From Mesostigma viride (taxonomy: Eukaryota; Streptophyta; Mesostigmatophyceae; Mesostigmatales; Mesostigmataceae): a DNA stretch of 64,000 nt. The stretch spans positions 3,359,237-3,423,236 of the forward strand of contig RPFO01000072.1 in assembly GCA_009746045.1 (NCBI GenBank), written 5' to 3'. The notes beneath the pieces are model-generated. The model searched no databases. It saw only the letters and a program-made list of their open reading frames with translations, and was not told where the DNA came from. Shown here one piece after another: positions 31,927-42,939 of the stretch; within the stretch, counting starts at the first letter, position 1; each line of letters opens with the position of its first letter. Both the position numbers and the translations under genes were made by a program.

Positions 31927-33034
31927 CTTCAACATTGAATTAATTAATTTATTAATTAAAATCATAGCTCCGTGGGGAGCATATGTAACACATAGCCCTG
32001 AGAAAGGGGCATCTGTGGGTTTGTAATACAATCAAGGCGACAACCTGCAGGTGTAGCTAGGATGTACAACTATCACCTGCTCTGGGTGCACAATTAAGGT
32101 CCACCTGCACCGCCATGATGGTTCATGCCTCCTAAACAAGCACAGGCACACAAGGCGGCTTGAGGAGAGGGCCTATCGAAGGCCTGCATGACATATGGGG
32201 TGGAGGGTATGTGGCTAGGCTATAGCTGGTGTACACATCATTGGCATCTCAGCAGAGAGTAACTCCCTGCATGGGCAAAGCATGACTCGAAATGGCTACG
32301 GCTATTGTAAGGGCGGGTGTGGTCCCATCACGTAGGCATACAGGCATTCATTTGCAGATCGCGTTTTCCGCGTTTTCCGCGGCCTGGCACTGAACGCAAA
32401 GGTTTTCACCTTTGCGGAGTGTCTGATCAGAATACAGGCATGGCCACGTCACTAAGCTTTCTAGTCTACACTACTGCTATATATTCCCTAGGCTGGGGTG
32501 GCTGGGGTGGCTGGGGTTGCAGGGGTCGCCTGCCAGGGCTTGTGGGCGACGTAGATGTCCGCCCCCTTCCAGTAGCCCGGCTTCTGCCCCGCCGTCTGCC
32601 GAAGCTGGAGGTAGGTCGGCCATAGCTCCCGTCGCCGTTGTTGCTGCGTCAAGGTCAAGTCGTCGTCCAGCGTGTAGGCGGTCCCCCCAAGCCGCTTGCG
32701 ACACTTGAGGAACTCCATCTTATCCGCCATGGTGTCAATTAAAGGTGAGGAGCAAGGGGGAGGGGCCGGCCTTAGTACCCCGCGAGCGGGGAAGGCGGGT
32801 CACCCCCCGCGGCTTGCCCTTACCAGTGATAGCCATGGGGACAAGGATTTTGTTCTCAAACGCCACGGCAACCTTGGGTCTCGGAGGTCTCGTCCTGCAG
32901 CGGGTCGAAGTGCTTGACTATATGACGTTAAGGCTGCGAGCTTGGCGAGCTCGGCCTCCTCGCGGAGGTCCAGCGTCTGCTGCTTAAGCTGGGCGGCGAC
33001 GACGGAGGTGGTGGAGGTGGCGTGCTTCAACATT
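31927..33034 (-). mobile_element. ORF1-only element with 10-bp target duplication
   Basis: CTTCAACATT flanks the copy at 31,927-31,936 and 33,025-33,034. On the minus strand, from 33,024 to 31,937, it has a 5'-truncated ORF1, a ~530-bp 3' UTR, a stem-loop (CTCCCCACGGAG type, near 31,969-31,980) and a TTAATTAAT tail. The 3' UTR is the same family as 38,937-39,398 on the plus strand and is related to 40,132-40,615. Confidence 0.9.
32488..33024 (-). pseudogene. ORF1 fragment, frameshifted
   Basis: The minus strand encodes LKQQTLDLREEAELAK (about 32,960-33,005), then after frame changes the C-terminal part FDTMADKMEFLKCRKRL, LDDDLTLTQQQRRRELWP and the tail AHKPWQATPATPATP with a stop near 32,488. 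It is almost the same protein as 33,894-34,664. The repeated ATP unit at the C-terminus arises from a GGGGTGGCT-type repeat at 32,495-32,520. Confidence 0.75.
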
Positions 33035-33260
33035 TAGCCAAGCCATGCCTATAATGGGACTTCCCATGGATGTTGCATTAAGAATTTAACCATGCTATTT
33101 TCTGATTTGGCACGCCGCAAAGGTGAAACTATTTGCGTTCAGTGCCGGTCCGCGGAAAACGCGATCTGCCAATGCAATGAATCCAGGCCGGAATCGAACT
33201 GGGGACCTCTCGCTCCAACGTTTGCTGACTATCTATAGGACAGACATCTCCTGATCCTTT
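33035..33260. other. Spacer with a tRNA-like B-box on the minus strand
   Basis: On the minus strand, 33,250-33,176 reads AGAGGTCCCCAGTTCGATTC followed by CGGCCTGGA, which resembles a tRNA T-arm and B box. The T-stem has two mismatches, there is no clear A box, and no cloverleaf closes. It is probably a tRNA or SINE relic. A short GCGAAAACGCGATCTGC-like segment at 33,150-33,172 also occurs inverted near 32,357-32,380. Confidence 0.35.
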
Positions 33261-33460
33261 AATTAATTAATTAATTAATTAATTAATTAATTAATTAATT
33301 AGACTCGTGCTCCCGTTGGGGAGTCACGGAGCATTAACCCCGATGGATGGATGGGTGGGTGCAAACAGTCCTACCGGTCAAAGCTATCTACATCAGCTAC
33401 CTACGACATCTATCTAACAGCAACTAACTACAACATCTATCTATACTGCATCACGTGGCC

Positions 33461-33872
33461 CTAGGGGAGCTGTCTGGCGTGCCTCCCGTGGGTTTGCACA
33501 CGCGGGCGCTTCCCCACAGGGGGGGGCTCGTTGTCCTCTATTATCAACCTGGGCCCACTTGGCCTTAATTGTCGATCCATCATCTTCTTCCAAATCACGG
33601 AGAGGCCTAGGCCCCCCATGTCCTCTACTAGCTGTTCTTTGAAGGTGCGGGCCTTGCGGCGTCTAACATGCATCAGGGGGCCCGGCCCACGTCAGGAGGT
33701 GCCGGCCAGGCTGAGCTGGCCGCAGTCCTGCGGGGGGGGCACGTGAGGTGTCTACCTGGTTGGTGCGAGCTAGGTGCCCTACTAGCTGCAGGCGCCGCTG
33801 CTTAATTAATGGTGCTGGTGATATATGGCATGCCGGCCTGGTACAGGTCCTCATTGCGGACATGAGCAGCAT
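33461..33872 (-). pseudogene. LINE RT C-terminal part
   Basis: This minus-strand text includes IKQRRLQLVGHLARTNQVDT and FKEQLVEDMGGLGLSVIWKK, ending RPRVQTHGRHARQLP with a stop at 33,461. It is nearly identical to 10,695-11,015, apart from frameshifting indels such as an extra TTAATTGTCGAT-like block near 33,566. Confidence 0.75.
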
Positions 33873-33893
33873 ATCCTACTCTGCGGCGGCCAT

Positions 33894-34664
33894 GGGCGGC
33901 ACGTTGGCTGCCGAGCTTCCCATCCTCTCCTCCACCACCACCGCCACCTCCAAGCTCCTCGCCTCCACCTCCACCACAACCGACGCCCTCACGGCCCAGC
34001 TTCTCGCCATCGACAAGCGCCTGCAGGACAACGCCATAGCCATCGAATGCTTGCAGAACACCGCCGGCATCACTGCTCAGGCGGTGAAGGACATCGCCGC
34101 TCGGCCAGCCCCTGCTGGCCCTGCCGGCGATGCTCCTCCGGCCCATCCCGACCTGGGCGGACATGCTTAAGCAACACGCCACCTCCACCACCTCCGCCGT
34201 CGCCGCGCAGACGCTGGACCTCCGCGAGGAGGCCGAGCTCGCCAAGCGCAGCCTTAACGTCATAGTCAAGCACTTCGACCCGCTGCAGGACGAGACCTCC
34301 GAGACCCTTGCCCTGGCGTTTGAGAACAAAATCCTTGTCCCCATGGCTATCACTGGTAAGGTCAAGCCGCGGGGGGTGACCCGCCTTCCCCGCTCGCGGG
34401 GTAAGGCCGGCCCCTCCCCCTTGCTCCTCACCTTTGACACCATGGCGGATAAGATGGAGTTCCTCAAGTGTCGCAAGCGGCTTGGGGGGACCGCCTACAC
34501 GCTCGGGACGACGACTTGACCTTGACGCAGCAACAACGGCGACGGGAGTTATGGCCGACCTACCTCCAGCTTCGGCAGACGGCGGGACAGAAGCCGGTCT
34601 ACTGGAAGGGGGCGGACATCTACGTCGCCCACAAGCCCTGGCAGGCGACCCCTGCAACCCCAGC
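33894..34664 (+). pseudogene. ORF1 protein gene, frameshifted twice and interrupted
   Basis: The first frame to about 34,140 is Ser/Thr/Ala-rich (LTAQLLAIDKRLQDNAIAIE, a coiled-coil-like stretch, then ITAQAVKDIAA). A shift near 34,140 leads to HATSTTSAVAAQTLDLREEA and LLLTFDTMADKMEFLKCRKR. A second shift near 34,505 leads to DDDLTLTQQQRRRELWP and AHKPWQATP. The reading is then cut by the array at 34,665 and resumes at 38,937. The order of parts equals the copies at 28,777 and 32,488. Confidence 0.75.
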
Positions 34665-36226
34665 TGTCACGTCCGTGATCATTTACGTCCGTGCACTCAA
34701 GAAGTTACGCGATTGCCGTAATCGGAATCGTTATGTCCGACGTTTGGTTGGTTCCGATTCAGTATAGGCCGCAGGCTTTGTTCCTTGGGCCGGTGTAGAG
34801 CGCCGCGCCGGAAAGGCCTGAATTTCTAGAGTGACAGTCTTAGGTGACCTGACTTAGGTTCGGGCACAAGACTTTGGGGCGCAAAGCCTTGGTGGCTTGC
34901 GCAATATTCCGGTGCGTGACATTTGGCAGTTACGAATCTTTTGTATTGTCCAGACGGAATGAATCATGTTCAGTCCATCGGACAAAGCTAGATACGCAGA
35001 TCGTAGTGTGCGGTGTGCTGGCTCGCACGTGGCTGTCGAATAGACTTGCTCTGCATTTTGCTGGCAGTCTAACTGCACGTCAGGCGGCTTGCTGGCAAAT
35101 GCGACAGCGCATGGATGCCGGGATTTTTGGAGGTATTTAGGAGCACAGCAGCGGCCATGGTGGTCGTTGTTCGCTCGTTACTCTCCCTCACAACTTGGTG
35201 TTGTCGTCAAGGGGTTTAATAGTGGAACAATCCGGAGCAGCCCCCGAGAGTGGTTGCAATGAGTAATTGTCATGAGATTGGTTGACGGAAGTGATAACTG
35301 TTTGGTTTCGTCAAGATGATGTGTGTATTGTGGGCGAGACTCGGGAAGGAACCCGGTCGTCGTTGGCCAGTGAGCCATAGCTGGGGTAAGCGGGATAGGT
35401 AGACAGGATAGGGGGCGCTAAAGGACACTGCCAGCCGTAAGCCAAGCGGAGCAGTGTGGCGTCACCCGAGGCCTGCTAGGTTATCAAGAACCGCTTAGCC
35501 TTATTTGGACAGTGACGCACAAGTACGACATTATACGACTAGACAACACTTGTATTCTTGTCGATGTCTTTTGAAATTAAATGTGAATGGTTTGGTTGCT
35601 TTCCAAATATATAAAGCATCATGGTTTTATTCTACACCTGGCTGGCTACGGAATTGCCTGTCATGAGGTCGGCGGCCAAGTATGTCCGTGACCTGCATCT
35701 CACACTGGATTTTAACGAGCGAACAACCCATGATGGGTTCACTGAGTCCGGCCAGCCTGGGGTTCCTCCTGCTTCACCCAGGGAAGCACAAGGAAGAGGT
35801 TATTGCTTAGCCTTCAAAAGCATCTGAAGAGGTTAGGCTTTTCCCTGAAAAAGCCATTGAAGAGGTTATTGCTTAGCCTTCAAAAGCATCTGAAGAGGTT
35901 AGGCTTTTCCCTGTAAAAAGCCATTGAAGGGGTTATTGCTAAGCCTTTAAAAGCATGCGTGTTATAAAGGTTGTTGCTGATCCTGGAAAAGCATCTTTGA
36001 GCAGCTGGATTTTTTTTTTCCTTTTTGCTGCTGCCTGGAATGACGCCCTCTTTGGGCTTCCTTCTTTTGTGTGAGATGCCTTTCTTTCACTTTTTGCTCT
36101 CACGTTGTTGTGAGCTAAAGAGTGGGGGGGGAGGTGGCATATCACACACATGATTACAGCTGATAGTGGATGCATTCAAGTAGCGGTAATGATCAGTCCA
36201 GGATATAATGGCACGCAAACGCGACA
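34665..36226 (+). repeat. LTR-like unit 1
   Basis: Full 1,562-bp unit, TG...CA ends. A short frame at 35,621-35,827 just after the TATATAAAG box has no recognisable domain. Confidence 0.85.
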
Positions 36227-36228
36227 GC

Positions 36229-37790
36229 TGTCACGTCCGTGATCATTTACGTCCGTGCACTCAAGAAGTTACGCGATTGCCGTAATCGGAATCGTTATGT
36301 CCGACGTTTGGTTGGTTCCGATTCAGTATAGGCCGCAGGCTTTGTTCCTTGGGCCGGTGTAGAGCGCCGCGCCGGAAAGGCCTGAATTTCTAGAGTGACA
36401 GTCTTAGGTGACCTGACTTAGGTTCGGGCACAAGACTTTGGGGCGCAAAGCCTTGGTGGCTTGCGCAATATTCCGGTGCGTGACATTTGGCAGTTACGAA
36501 TCTTTTGTATTGTCCAGACGGAATGAATCATGTTCAGTCCATCGGACAAAGCTAGATACGCAGATCGTAGTGTGCGGTGTGCTGGCTCGCACGTGGCTGT
36601 CGAATAGACTTGCTCTGCATTTTGCTGGCAGTCTAACTGCACGTCAGGCGGCTTGCTGGCAAATGCGACAGCGCATGGATGCCGGGATTTTTGGAGGTAT
36701 TTAGGAGCACAGCAGCGGCCATGGTGGTCGTTGTTCGCTCGTTACTCTCCCTCACAACTTGGTGTTGTCGTCAAGGGGTTTAATAGTGGAACAATCCGGA
36801 GCAGCCCCCGAGAGTGGTTGCAATGAGTAATTGTCATGAGATTGGTTGACGGAAGTGATAACTGTTTGGTTTCGTCAAGATGATGTGTGTATTGTGGGCG
36901 AGACTCGGGAAGGAACCCGGTCGTCGTTGGCCAGTGAGCCATAGCTGGGGTAAGCGGGATAGGTAGACAGGATAGGGGGCGCTAAAGGACACTGCCAGCC
37001 GTAAGCCAAGCGGAGCAGTGTGGCGTCACCCGAGGCCTGCTAGGTTATCAAGAACCGCTTAGCCTTATTTGGACAGTGACGCACAAGTACGACATTATAC
37101 GACTAGACAACACTTGTATTCTTGTCGATGTCTTTTGAAATTAAATGTGAATGGTTTGGTTGCTTTCCAAATATATAAAGCATCATGGTTTTATTCTACA
37201 CCTGGCTGGCTACGGAATTGCCTGTCATGAGGTCGGCGGCCAAGTATGTCCGTGACCTGCATCTCACACTGGATTTTAACGAGCGAACAACCCATGATGG
37301 GTTCACTGAGTCCGGCCAGCCTGGGGTTCCTCCTGCTTCACCCAGGGAAGCACAAGGAAGAGGTTATTGCTTAGCCTTCAAAAGCATCTGAAGAGGTTAG
37401 GCTTTTCCCTGAAAAAGCCATTGAAGAGGTTATTGCTTAGCCTTCAAAAGCATCTGAAGAGGTTAGGCTTTTCCCTGTAAAAAGCCATTGAAGGGGTTAT
37501 TGCTAAGCCTTTAAAAGCATGCGTGTTATAAAGGTTGTTGCTGATCCTGGAAAAGCATCTTTGAGCAGCTGGATTTTTTTTTTCCTTTTTGCTGCTGCCT
37601 GGAATGACGCCCTCTTTGGGCTTCCTTCTTTTGTGTGAGATGCCTTTCTTTCACTTTTTGCTCTCACGTTGTTGTGAGCTAAAGAGTGGGGGGGGAGGTG
37701 GCATATCACACACATGATTACAGCTGATAGTGGATGCATTCAAGTAGCGGTAATGATCAGTCCAGGATATAATGGCACGCAAACGCGACA
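36229..37790 (+). repeat. LTR-like unit 2
   Basis: Full 1,562-bp unit, apparently identical to unit 1 at period 1,564 (1,562 plus GC). Confidence 0.9.
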
Positions 37791-37792
37791 GC

Positions 37793-38932
37793 TGTCACGT
37801 CCGTGATCATTTACGTCCGTGCACTCAAGAAGTTACGCGATTGCCGTAATCGGAATCGTTATGTCCGACGTTTGGTTGGTTCCGATTCAGTATAGGCCGC
37901 AGGCTTTGTTCCTTGGGCCGGTGTAGAGCGCCGCGCCGGAAAGGCCTGAATTTCTAGAGTGACAGTCTTAGGTGACCTGACTTAGGTTCGGGCACAAGAC
38001 TTTGGGGCGCAAAGCCTTGGTGGCTTGCGCAATATTCCGGTGCGTGACATTTGGCAGTTACGAATCTTTTGTATTGTCCAGACGGAATGATGTTCAGTCC
38101 ATCGGACAAAGCTAGATACGCAGATCGTAGTGTGCGGTGTGCTGGCTCGCACGTGGCTGTCGAATAGACTTGCTCTGCATTTTGCTGGCAGTCTAACTGC
38201 ACGTCAGGCGGCTTGCTGGCAAATGCGACAGCGCATGGATGCCGGGATTTTTGGAGGTATTTAGGAGCACAGCAGCGGCCATGGTGGTCGTTGTTCGCTC
38301 GTTACTCTCCCTCACAACTTGGTGTTGTCGTCAAGGGGTTTAATAGTGGAACAATCCGGAGCAGCCCCCGAGAGTGGTTGCAATGAGTAATTGTCATGAG
38401 ATTGGTTGACGGAAGTGATAACTGTTTGGTTTCGTCAAGATGATGTGTGTATTGTGGGCGAGACTCGGGAAGGAACCCGGTCGTCGTTGGCCAGTGAGCC
38501 ATAGCTGGGGTAAGCGGGATAGGTAGACAGGATAGGGGGCGCTAAAGGACACTGCCAGCCGTAAGCCAAGCGGAGCAGTGTGGCGTCACCCGAGGCCTGC
38601 TAGGTTATCAAGAACCGCTTAGCCTTATTTGGACAGTGACGCACGAGTACGACATTATACGACTAGACAACACTTGTATTCTTGTCGATGTCTTTTGAAA
38701 TTAAATGTGAATGGTTTGGTTGCTTTCCAAATATATAAAGCATCATGGTTTTATTCTACACCTGGCTGGCTACGGAATTGCCTGTCATGAGGTCGGCGGC
38801 CAAGTATGTCCGTGACCTGCATCTCACACTGGATTTTAGGTGGCATATCACACACATGATTACAGCTGATAGTGGATGCATTCAAGTAGCGGTAATGATC
38901 AGTCCAGGATATAATGGCACGCAAACGCGACA
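37793..38932 (+). repeat. LTR-like unit 3, internally deleted
   Basis: 1,140 bp. The deletion joins GGATTTTA (38,838) directly to GGTGGCATATC. Also a 4-bp deletion near 38,090 and one substitution (GCACGAG for GCACAAG) near 38,645. Confidence 0.9.
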
Positions 38933-39409
38933 CAGCCACCCCAGCCATGCACCCCAGCCTAGGGAATATATAGCAGTAGTGTAGACTAGAAAGCTTAGTG
39001 ACGTGGCCATGTATGCCTACGTGATGGGACCACACCCGCCCTTGCAATAGCCGTAGCCATTTCGAGTCATGCTTTGCCCATGCAGGGAGTTACTCCCTGC
39101 TGAGAGGCCATGTGTACCCCAGCTATAGCCTAGCCACATACCTTCCACCCCATATGTCATGCAGGCCTTCTAGGCCCTCTCCTCAAGCCCCCCCTGGGTG
39201 CCTGTGCTTGTTTAGGAGGCATGAACCATCATGGAGGTGCAGGTGCACCTAGTGCACCCAGAGCAGGTGATAGTTGTACATCCTAGCTACACCTGCAGGT
39301 TGTCGCCCTGATTGTATTACAAACCCATAGATGCCCCTTTCTCAGGGCTATGTGTTACATATGCTCCCCACGGAGCTATGATTTTAATTAATTAATTAAT
39401 CCTACTCTG

Positions 39410-39915
39410 AAAATGGAACGCAGCATGTTGGTGACTACCGCGCCATCCAGCTTGCGGGCGCCAGGTCGGCGGTGAGGTCCACGTCTCGGCCCCGCATACG
39501 TGAAAACAGGAAGGACGAGGACCTTGAACAGGTCCTGTTTCTCGATCTTGCCCAGGGGCTTGCGCCACAGGGCCCGGTACTGGCGTAAAGCGTGCCAGGC
39601 GAGGAAAATGCGATGGTCCGGCACATCAACCTCGCAGCTGGGGAGCAGGCTGCCCAGCAGCTCATGACGCGGTCCCGATACAGGACTCGAGAGCCGTCGA
39701 GGAGATAGAGGCCTGGCAGTGAGTGGGTGAGCCCAACCGCCAGGGCCTCTGTCTTCTTGCTGACCTCAAGCCCCACTGCATGCACGGGCCTCGATATAGC
39801 CACTGAGGCAGTCAAGCCATGTCTGCACGTGATCCTTAGAAGGCATCGCCAACTGACACCTACAGGCATCCGCAAAAGTTCTTCTTTCCGGGGAGTGATG
39901 CAAGCCTTTCGGATT
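39410..39915 (-). pseudogene. LINE RT fragment (motif C to thumb)
   Basis: The minus strand reads DHVQTWLDCL, then AVGLEVSKKTEALAVGL and LLDGSRVLYRDR, and in another frame KQDLFKVLVLPVFTY and KLDGAVVTNMLRSIF. It aligns residue for residue with 26,860-27,265 of the other LINE (IQTWLDCLGLEARAVGLEIS, MLFKVLVLTVLTYGAE). The catalytic YADD region is degraded to a FADA-like remnant. At least two frameshifts. Confidence 0.75.
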
Positions 39916-39925
39916 TGGTACTAGA

Positions 39926-40109
39926 TAAATCATTCGAGATCTGTGTGTGTAGGAGTACTACACACGTGTCCACTCGTGCTATGCCTATGCAGAGAGACGC
40001 TCTCTGTTGAGAAGCCGTGCCCTAGCTCTTGTATAGCCATGCATGATGATCTTCCTCTTCCATGCATGCCGGGATCCCCTTAATTAGCTGGCTTGAACCC
40101 GAGACAGCA
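39926..40109. other. Unassigned spacer
   Basis: Nothing recognised apart from GAGAGACGCTCTCTGTTGAG-like inverted words that also recur near 40,405-40,430 in the next element's 3' UTR. Confidence 0.4.
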
Positions 40110-40755
40110 TTAATTAATTAATTAATTTATTAGGAACATAACTCCGTTGGGAGTATATGTAGCACATATGACGTAGCCCTTAATGAGAAGGCGGGCCTAT
40201 GGCCTATAATACATTCTAATCTAAGCTACTTCCTGCAAGGGTGGGAATGTAAACGACACTTGCTCTAGGTGCCCCAGGGCACCTGTGCACAGCCCCATAT
40301 GATCTATCAAGCTAATGAGCTATGCCCAGCTAAGGGGGAGCCTGTCATGGGGGGGAAGATCAGCATAGCTATACAAGATCGAGCTACTAGAGCGTGGCAT
40401 CTCAGCAGAGAGCAGCTCTCTGCATGGGCACAGCGTAACTAAATAAAGCTAGACATCATCGATCTGGAGTGTGGCACATCATAGGCACACATGTACGTGG
40501 CTAACTGAAATGAGACTCGTGAGTCAGCTGGTATAGACTATAGAGCCTGTAGGAGGCTTACATGTACATGGCCACAGTCTATCTAGATATTCTGCACTAC
40601 TACTGCTGTATTCCCCTAAGCTGGGGCGTCTGGAGTCGGTGGGGCCGCGGGGGTCGCCTGCCAGGGCTTGTGGCCGACGTAGATGGCCGCCCCCTTCCAG
40701 TACAACGGCTGCCCCGCCTTGGTCTGCCGGAGCTGGAGGTAGGCCAGACTGGAGG
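40110..40755 (-). mobile_element. ORF1-only element, strongly 5'-truncated
   Basis: On the minus strand: the last ~45 codons of an ORF1 (40,755-40,616), a ~480-bp 3' UTR, a stem-loop (ACTCCGTTGGGAGT, 40,140-40,153) and a TTAATTAAT tail at 40,110-40,131. No clear target duplication was found. Confidence 0.75.
40616..40755 (-). pseudogene. ORF1 C-terminal remnant
   Basis: The minus strand encodes LAYLQLRQTKAGQPLYWKG, then AIYVGHKPWQATPAAPPTP, ending with a TAG at about 40,616. It corresponds to the last part of the 32,488 and 33,894 ORF1 copies. Confidence 0.7.
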
Positions 40756-42939
40756 GGGGCAATGCTGCTCATGCAGTATTTTTATCGGTCACTATGAAAA
40801 AAAGGTTCTCAATACTAACATCCCAGCAAACCTCTTACCAGTTAGATTTCCATTTGTTTATAAAACCTAGCATGCAACATGCATTCTAGCATTTGCAGTG
40901 CATGTTGTAGGGTAGTCATTGGTAGCGCGTTGGTTTGGTATAGCACGTGATAAGTTGGCAAGCGAACGAGCCACTGAGCCACGAGCCACGAGCCGTGGAC
41001 GAGCGGACATGGCTGACGGCGGAGCTCAGAACTTTTGCGTCCGAGCCCCAAATGCAGTCAGATCACTTGCAACCGATGTGCATCTTTTCTAGGCGCATCT
41101 GCTACTATACCATCGGTTATAGAGCTGTAACGCAGTATTGTGACCAGCCTGCAGCTATTACGCAAAGCACCACGGTGTCCTTCTGAGACGCATCCGCTGA
41201 TATATTTTCCCGACGCCATTAACTCTTCAACCGTCTGGACTGGAACCACCGAAACGGACTGAGTTTGGGTATCTTTGTGCGCCTGAGAGTAACTAGCCAA
41301 ATAACATTTTCTGGCCCACCCTTGGAACCAAGCATGCTTTTATATCAAATAATGTTTGGGAAATTTGGTTGGTCACATATCTATGCCCCATGCATGCTAT
41401 AAATAGCACCCCCCCCAGGGGGGTACGGTGCACATGGGGTTGGAGACATATATAATGCATTATAGACCATTTACACAAATCAGGTGGCCCTGGCCTTTTA
41501 AAGGCAGTTTATTAGAATCACAGGCATGCCATCAATGCATTCACAGCATGAAATGTCACAGAACTGCACATGCTATCTAGCAAACAGCCCAAAATAGCTC
41601 AGACCGTTATAACGGTGCAAGCTATTTTGGGACGGTTGCTAGAACTGCCGTATAGGTTTCCTATCCCAAAGTGGCACAAAACAACAACTAGATGGCCACA
41701 AAAGCAATGCCAACACCATGTCCAGCATATAAGACACAAGCTCATGCTATACAATAGGTGTAAGGCTCATATCAAGGCCTAAAGCGCGCGTACAAAGGGT
41801 GGCAAGGAGCTACATCACTAACACACCCAATGAACGACAAAACACCTCTATGTTCTTGGAAACAATGAATAAAACAATAGGAATAAGTTGGTATAATGCT
41901 CCCATGCAAACAGGTTATGGGTATCTCCACGATTTTCACATGCAATGGATGCAAAACAAGAAGGTGGGCGTTGGCCAGCAAAACAAGAAGCCACGCCTAA
42001 CACTGGTCAGAAAAGAACTTGTCTCGGGGTGCTTGACCAAGGAAAAGCATTGGGTAATCAACGTTACCATATTAGTGACCGATAACAATCGTTACCTCGC
42101 TATTTCCGTTGCAGCATCAGCTAACGGTGACCAAACATGGTCCAAAATCTGCTTGACCTGATGGTATTCCCCAACCATGACAAGCCGATGCGTAGAGGCA
42201 GCAAAACAACAAAAAGACAATCACAACCCCTCGGTAATAACTCTGATATTAGCTTTAAACGATAATACAACTATATACGGCTAATAGAACACGCTTGGAG
42301 GCTAGAACGTACCAGGTCGGTACAGCAGATTACCTTTCTTGCGCGAGCCAGCACGCCAGAGTAATGGACGTAGCCTCGAGCCTTTACTGGCTGCCAATGC
42401 TAATCAATCTTGTTGGGAACAACGTACTAAATTGATCGATGCGCAGATGTCTGGGAAAATTCGGCCTAGCAACATGCAGCACTCGCACCATCACTGCCTG
42501 GCCGCTAACGTCATTTGCTGCGCCGACCAGCACCCCGAGACCCATCTACGTACCTCCGAACCTTCCATGGCTAGGGATATTCAATTTTTAGGATCTAAGA
42601 ATCATGCCTACAAAATTTGAGTCCAATACGTCAAGCCATTCTCTCGTACCAGTCAGTTCTTTGCACCGCCATAGCCGTGCGCGTCAATATTTTTCCTGCA
42701 CGTCGGTCCCGTTGGACCATGGTACCCCCCTAACTTTGCTCAAGCATATCTCCCTGGCCAGGTGTCCAAAGTACGGTCTGAAGTGCTCTACGGAAAGCTG
42801 ACGTCTAGATCTTTCGATCCCCCCAGGTTTGACCGTTAAATTATTATTGGCGCGGCGCCTGGTAGGCGCACAAACTCAGTCCGTTAGAGTGGTAGGACTT
42901 CAACTGGTACCACGAAAACGGCGCGAGAACGGTTTAAGA
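40756..42939. other. Intergenic DNA with ORF1-element leader relics
   Basis: The minus-strand segment 41,300-40,980 resembles the leader at 42,862-42,945 (+): both contain GGCGCACAAA, ACTCAGTCCGTT and AAGAGTTAAT. So it is a 5' leader of an ORF1-type element without its gene. A 66-bp compound palindrome is at 41,577-41,642. Frames at 41,799-42,161 and 42,339-42,620 (+) have no recognisable features. Confidence 0.45.
41577..41642. repeat. 66-bp compound palindrome
   Basis: Nested complementary blocks around a perfect centre: CTAGCAA...TTGCTAG outside, CCCAAAATAGCT...AGCTATTTTGGG in the middle, ACCGTTA|TAACGGT at the core, with short unpaired bulges. A cruciform or an RNA hairpin is possible. 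Confidence 0.85.

Larger units (their letters stand above)
34661..38936 (+). mobile_element. Three tandem 1.56-kb LTR-like units with CAGC target duplication
   Basis: The array is flanked by CAGC at 34,661-34,664 and 38,933-38,936. Units lie at 34,665-36,226, 36,229-37,790 and 37,793-38,932. Each begins TGTCACGTCC and ends ACGCGACA (TGTC/GACA inverted ends of LTR type), and units are separated by the dinucleotide GC. Units 1 and 2 are 1,562 bp and appear identical. Unit 3 is 1,140 bp: it lacks 4 bp near 38,090 and about 418 bp after 38,837. A TATATAAAG box lies at about 35,609 in unit 1, and ~67-bp internal direct repeats at 35,795-35,960. No gag, pol, primer-binding site or polypurine tract is seen. 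Solo-LTR-like tandem or terminal-repeat miniature elements are the closest known forms. Confidence 0.8.
33873..39409 (+). mobile_element. ORF1-only element inserted in LINE B, itself holding the LTR-like array
   Basis: ATCCTACTCTG at 33,873-33,883 and 39,399-39,409 is the target duplication (11 bp, the first two bases could belong to the tail). The body runs plus-strand: ORF1 (33,894-34,664), the 4.27-kb array (34,665-38,932), then the end of ORF1 and the 3' UTR (38,937-39,360), the stem-loop CTCCCCACGGAG (39,364-39,375) and a (TTAA)n tail. Without the array the element is about 1.25 kb. So four events are stacked: LINE B, ORF1-only element, LTR-like unit, tandem amplification. Confidence 0.88.
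33261..39925 (-). mobile_element. LINE copy B (5'-truncated), split by an ORF1-only element
   Basis: Minus-strand RT remnants at about 39,915-39,410 and 33,872-33,461 are one gene. Ignoring the insert at 33,884-39,398 and one copy of its target duplication joins them in sense (MLRSIFRVG then YAAHVRNEDLYQ). A 3' UTR, the GTGCTCC/GGAGCA stem-loop (33,303-33,334) and an (AATT)n tail of about ten units (33,261-33,301) follow. I found no convincing target duplication around the whole copy. Its 3' UTR at 33,335-33,460 is the unoccupied counterpart of the site holding the 9.28-kb element in copy A. Confidence 0.8.

Noticed and set aside
33181-33250. A functional tRNA gene
   Set aside because: Only the B box is good; T-stem mismatched, no A box, no cloverleaf.
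42870-42930. tRNA A-box-like text near TTAGAGTGGTAG
   Set aside because: No B box downstream; the segment matches the leader of ORF1-type elements.
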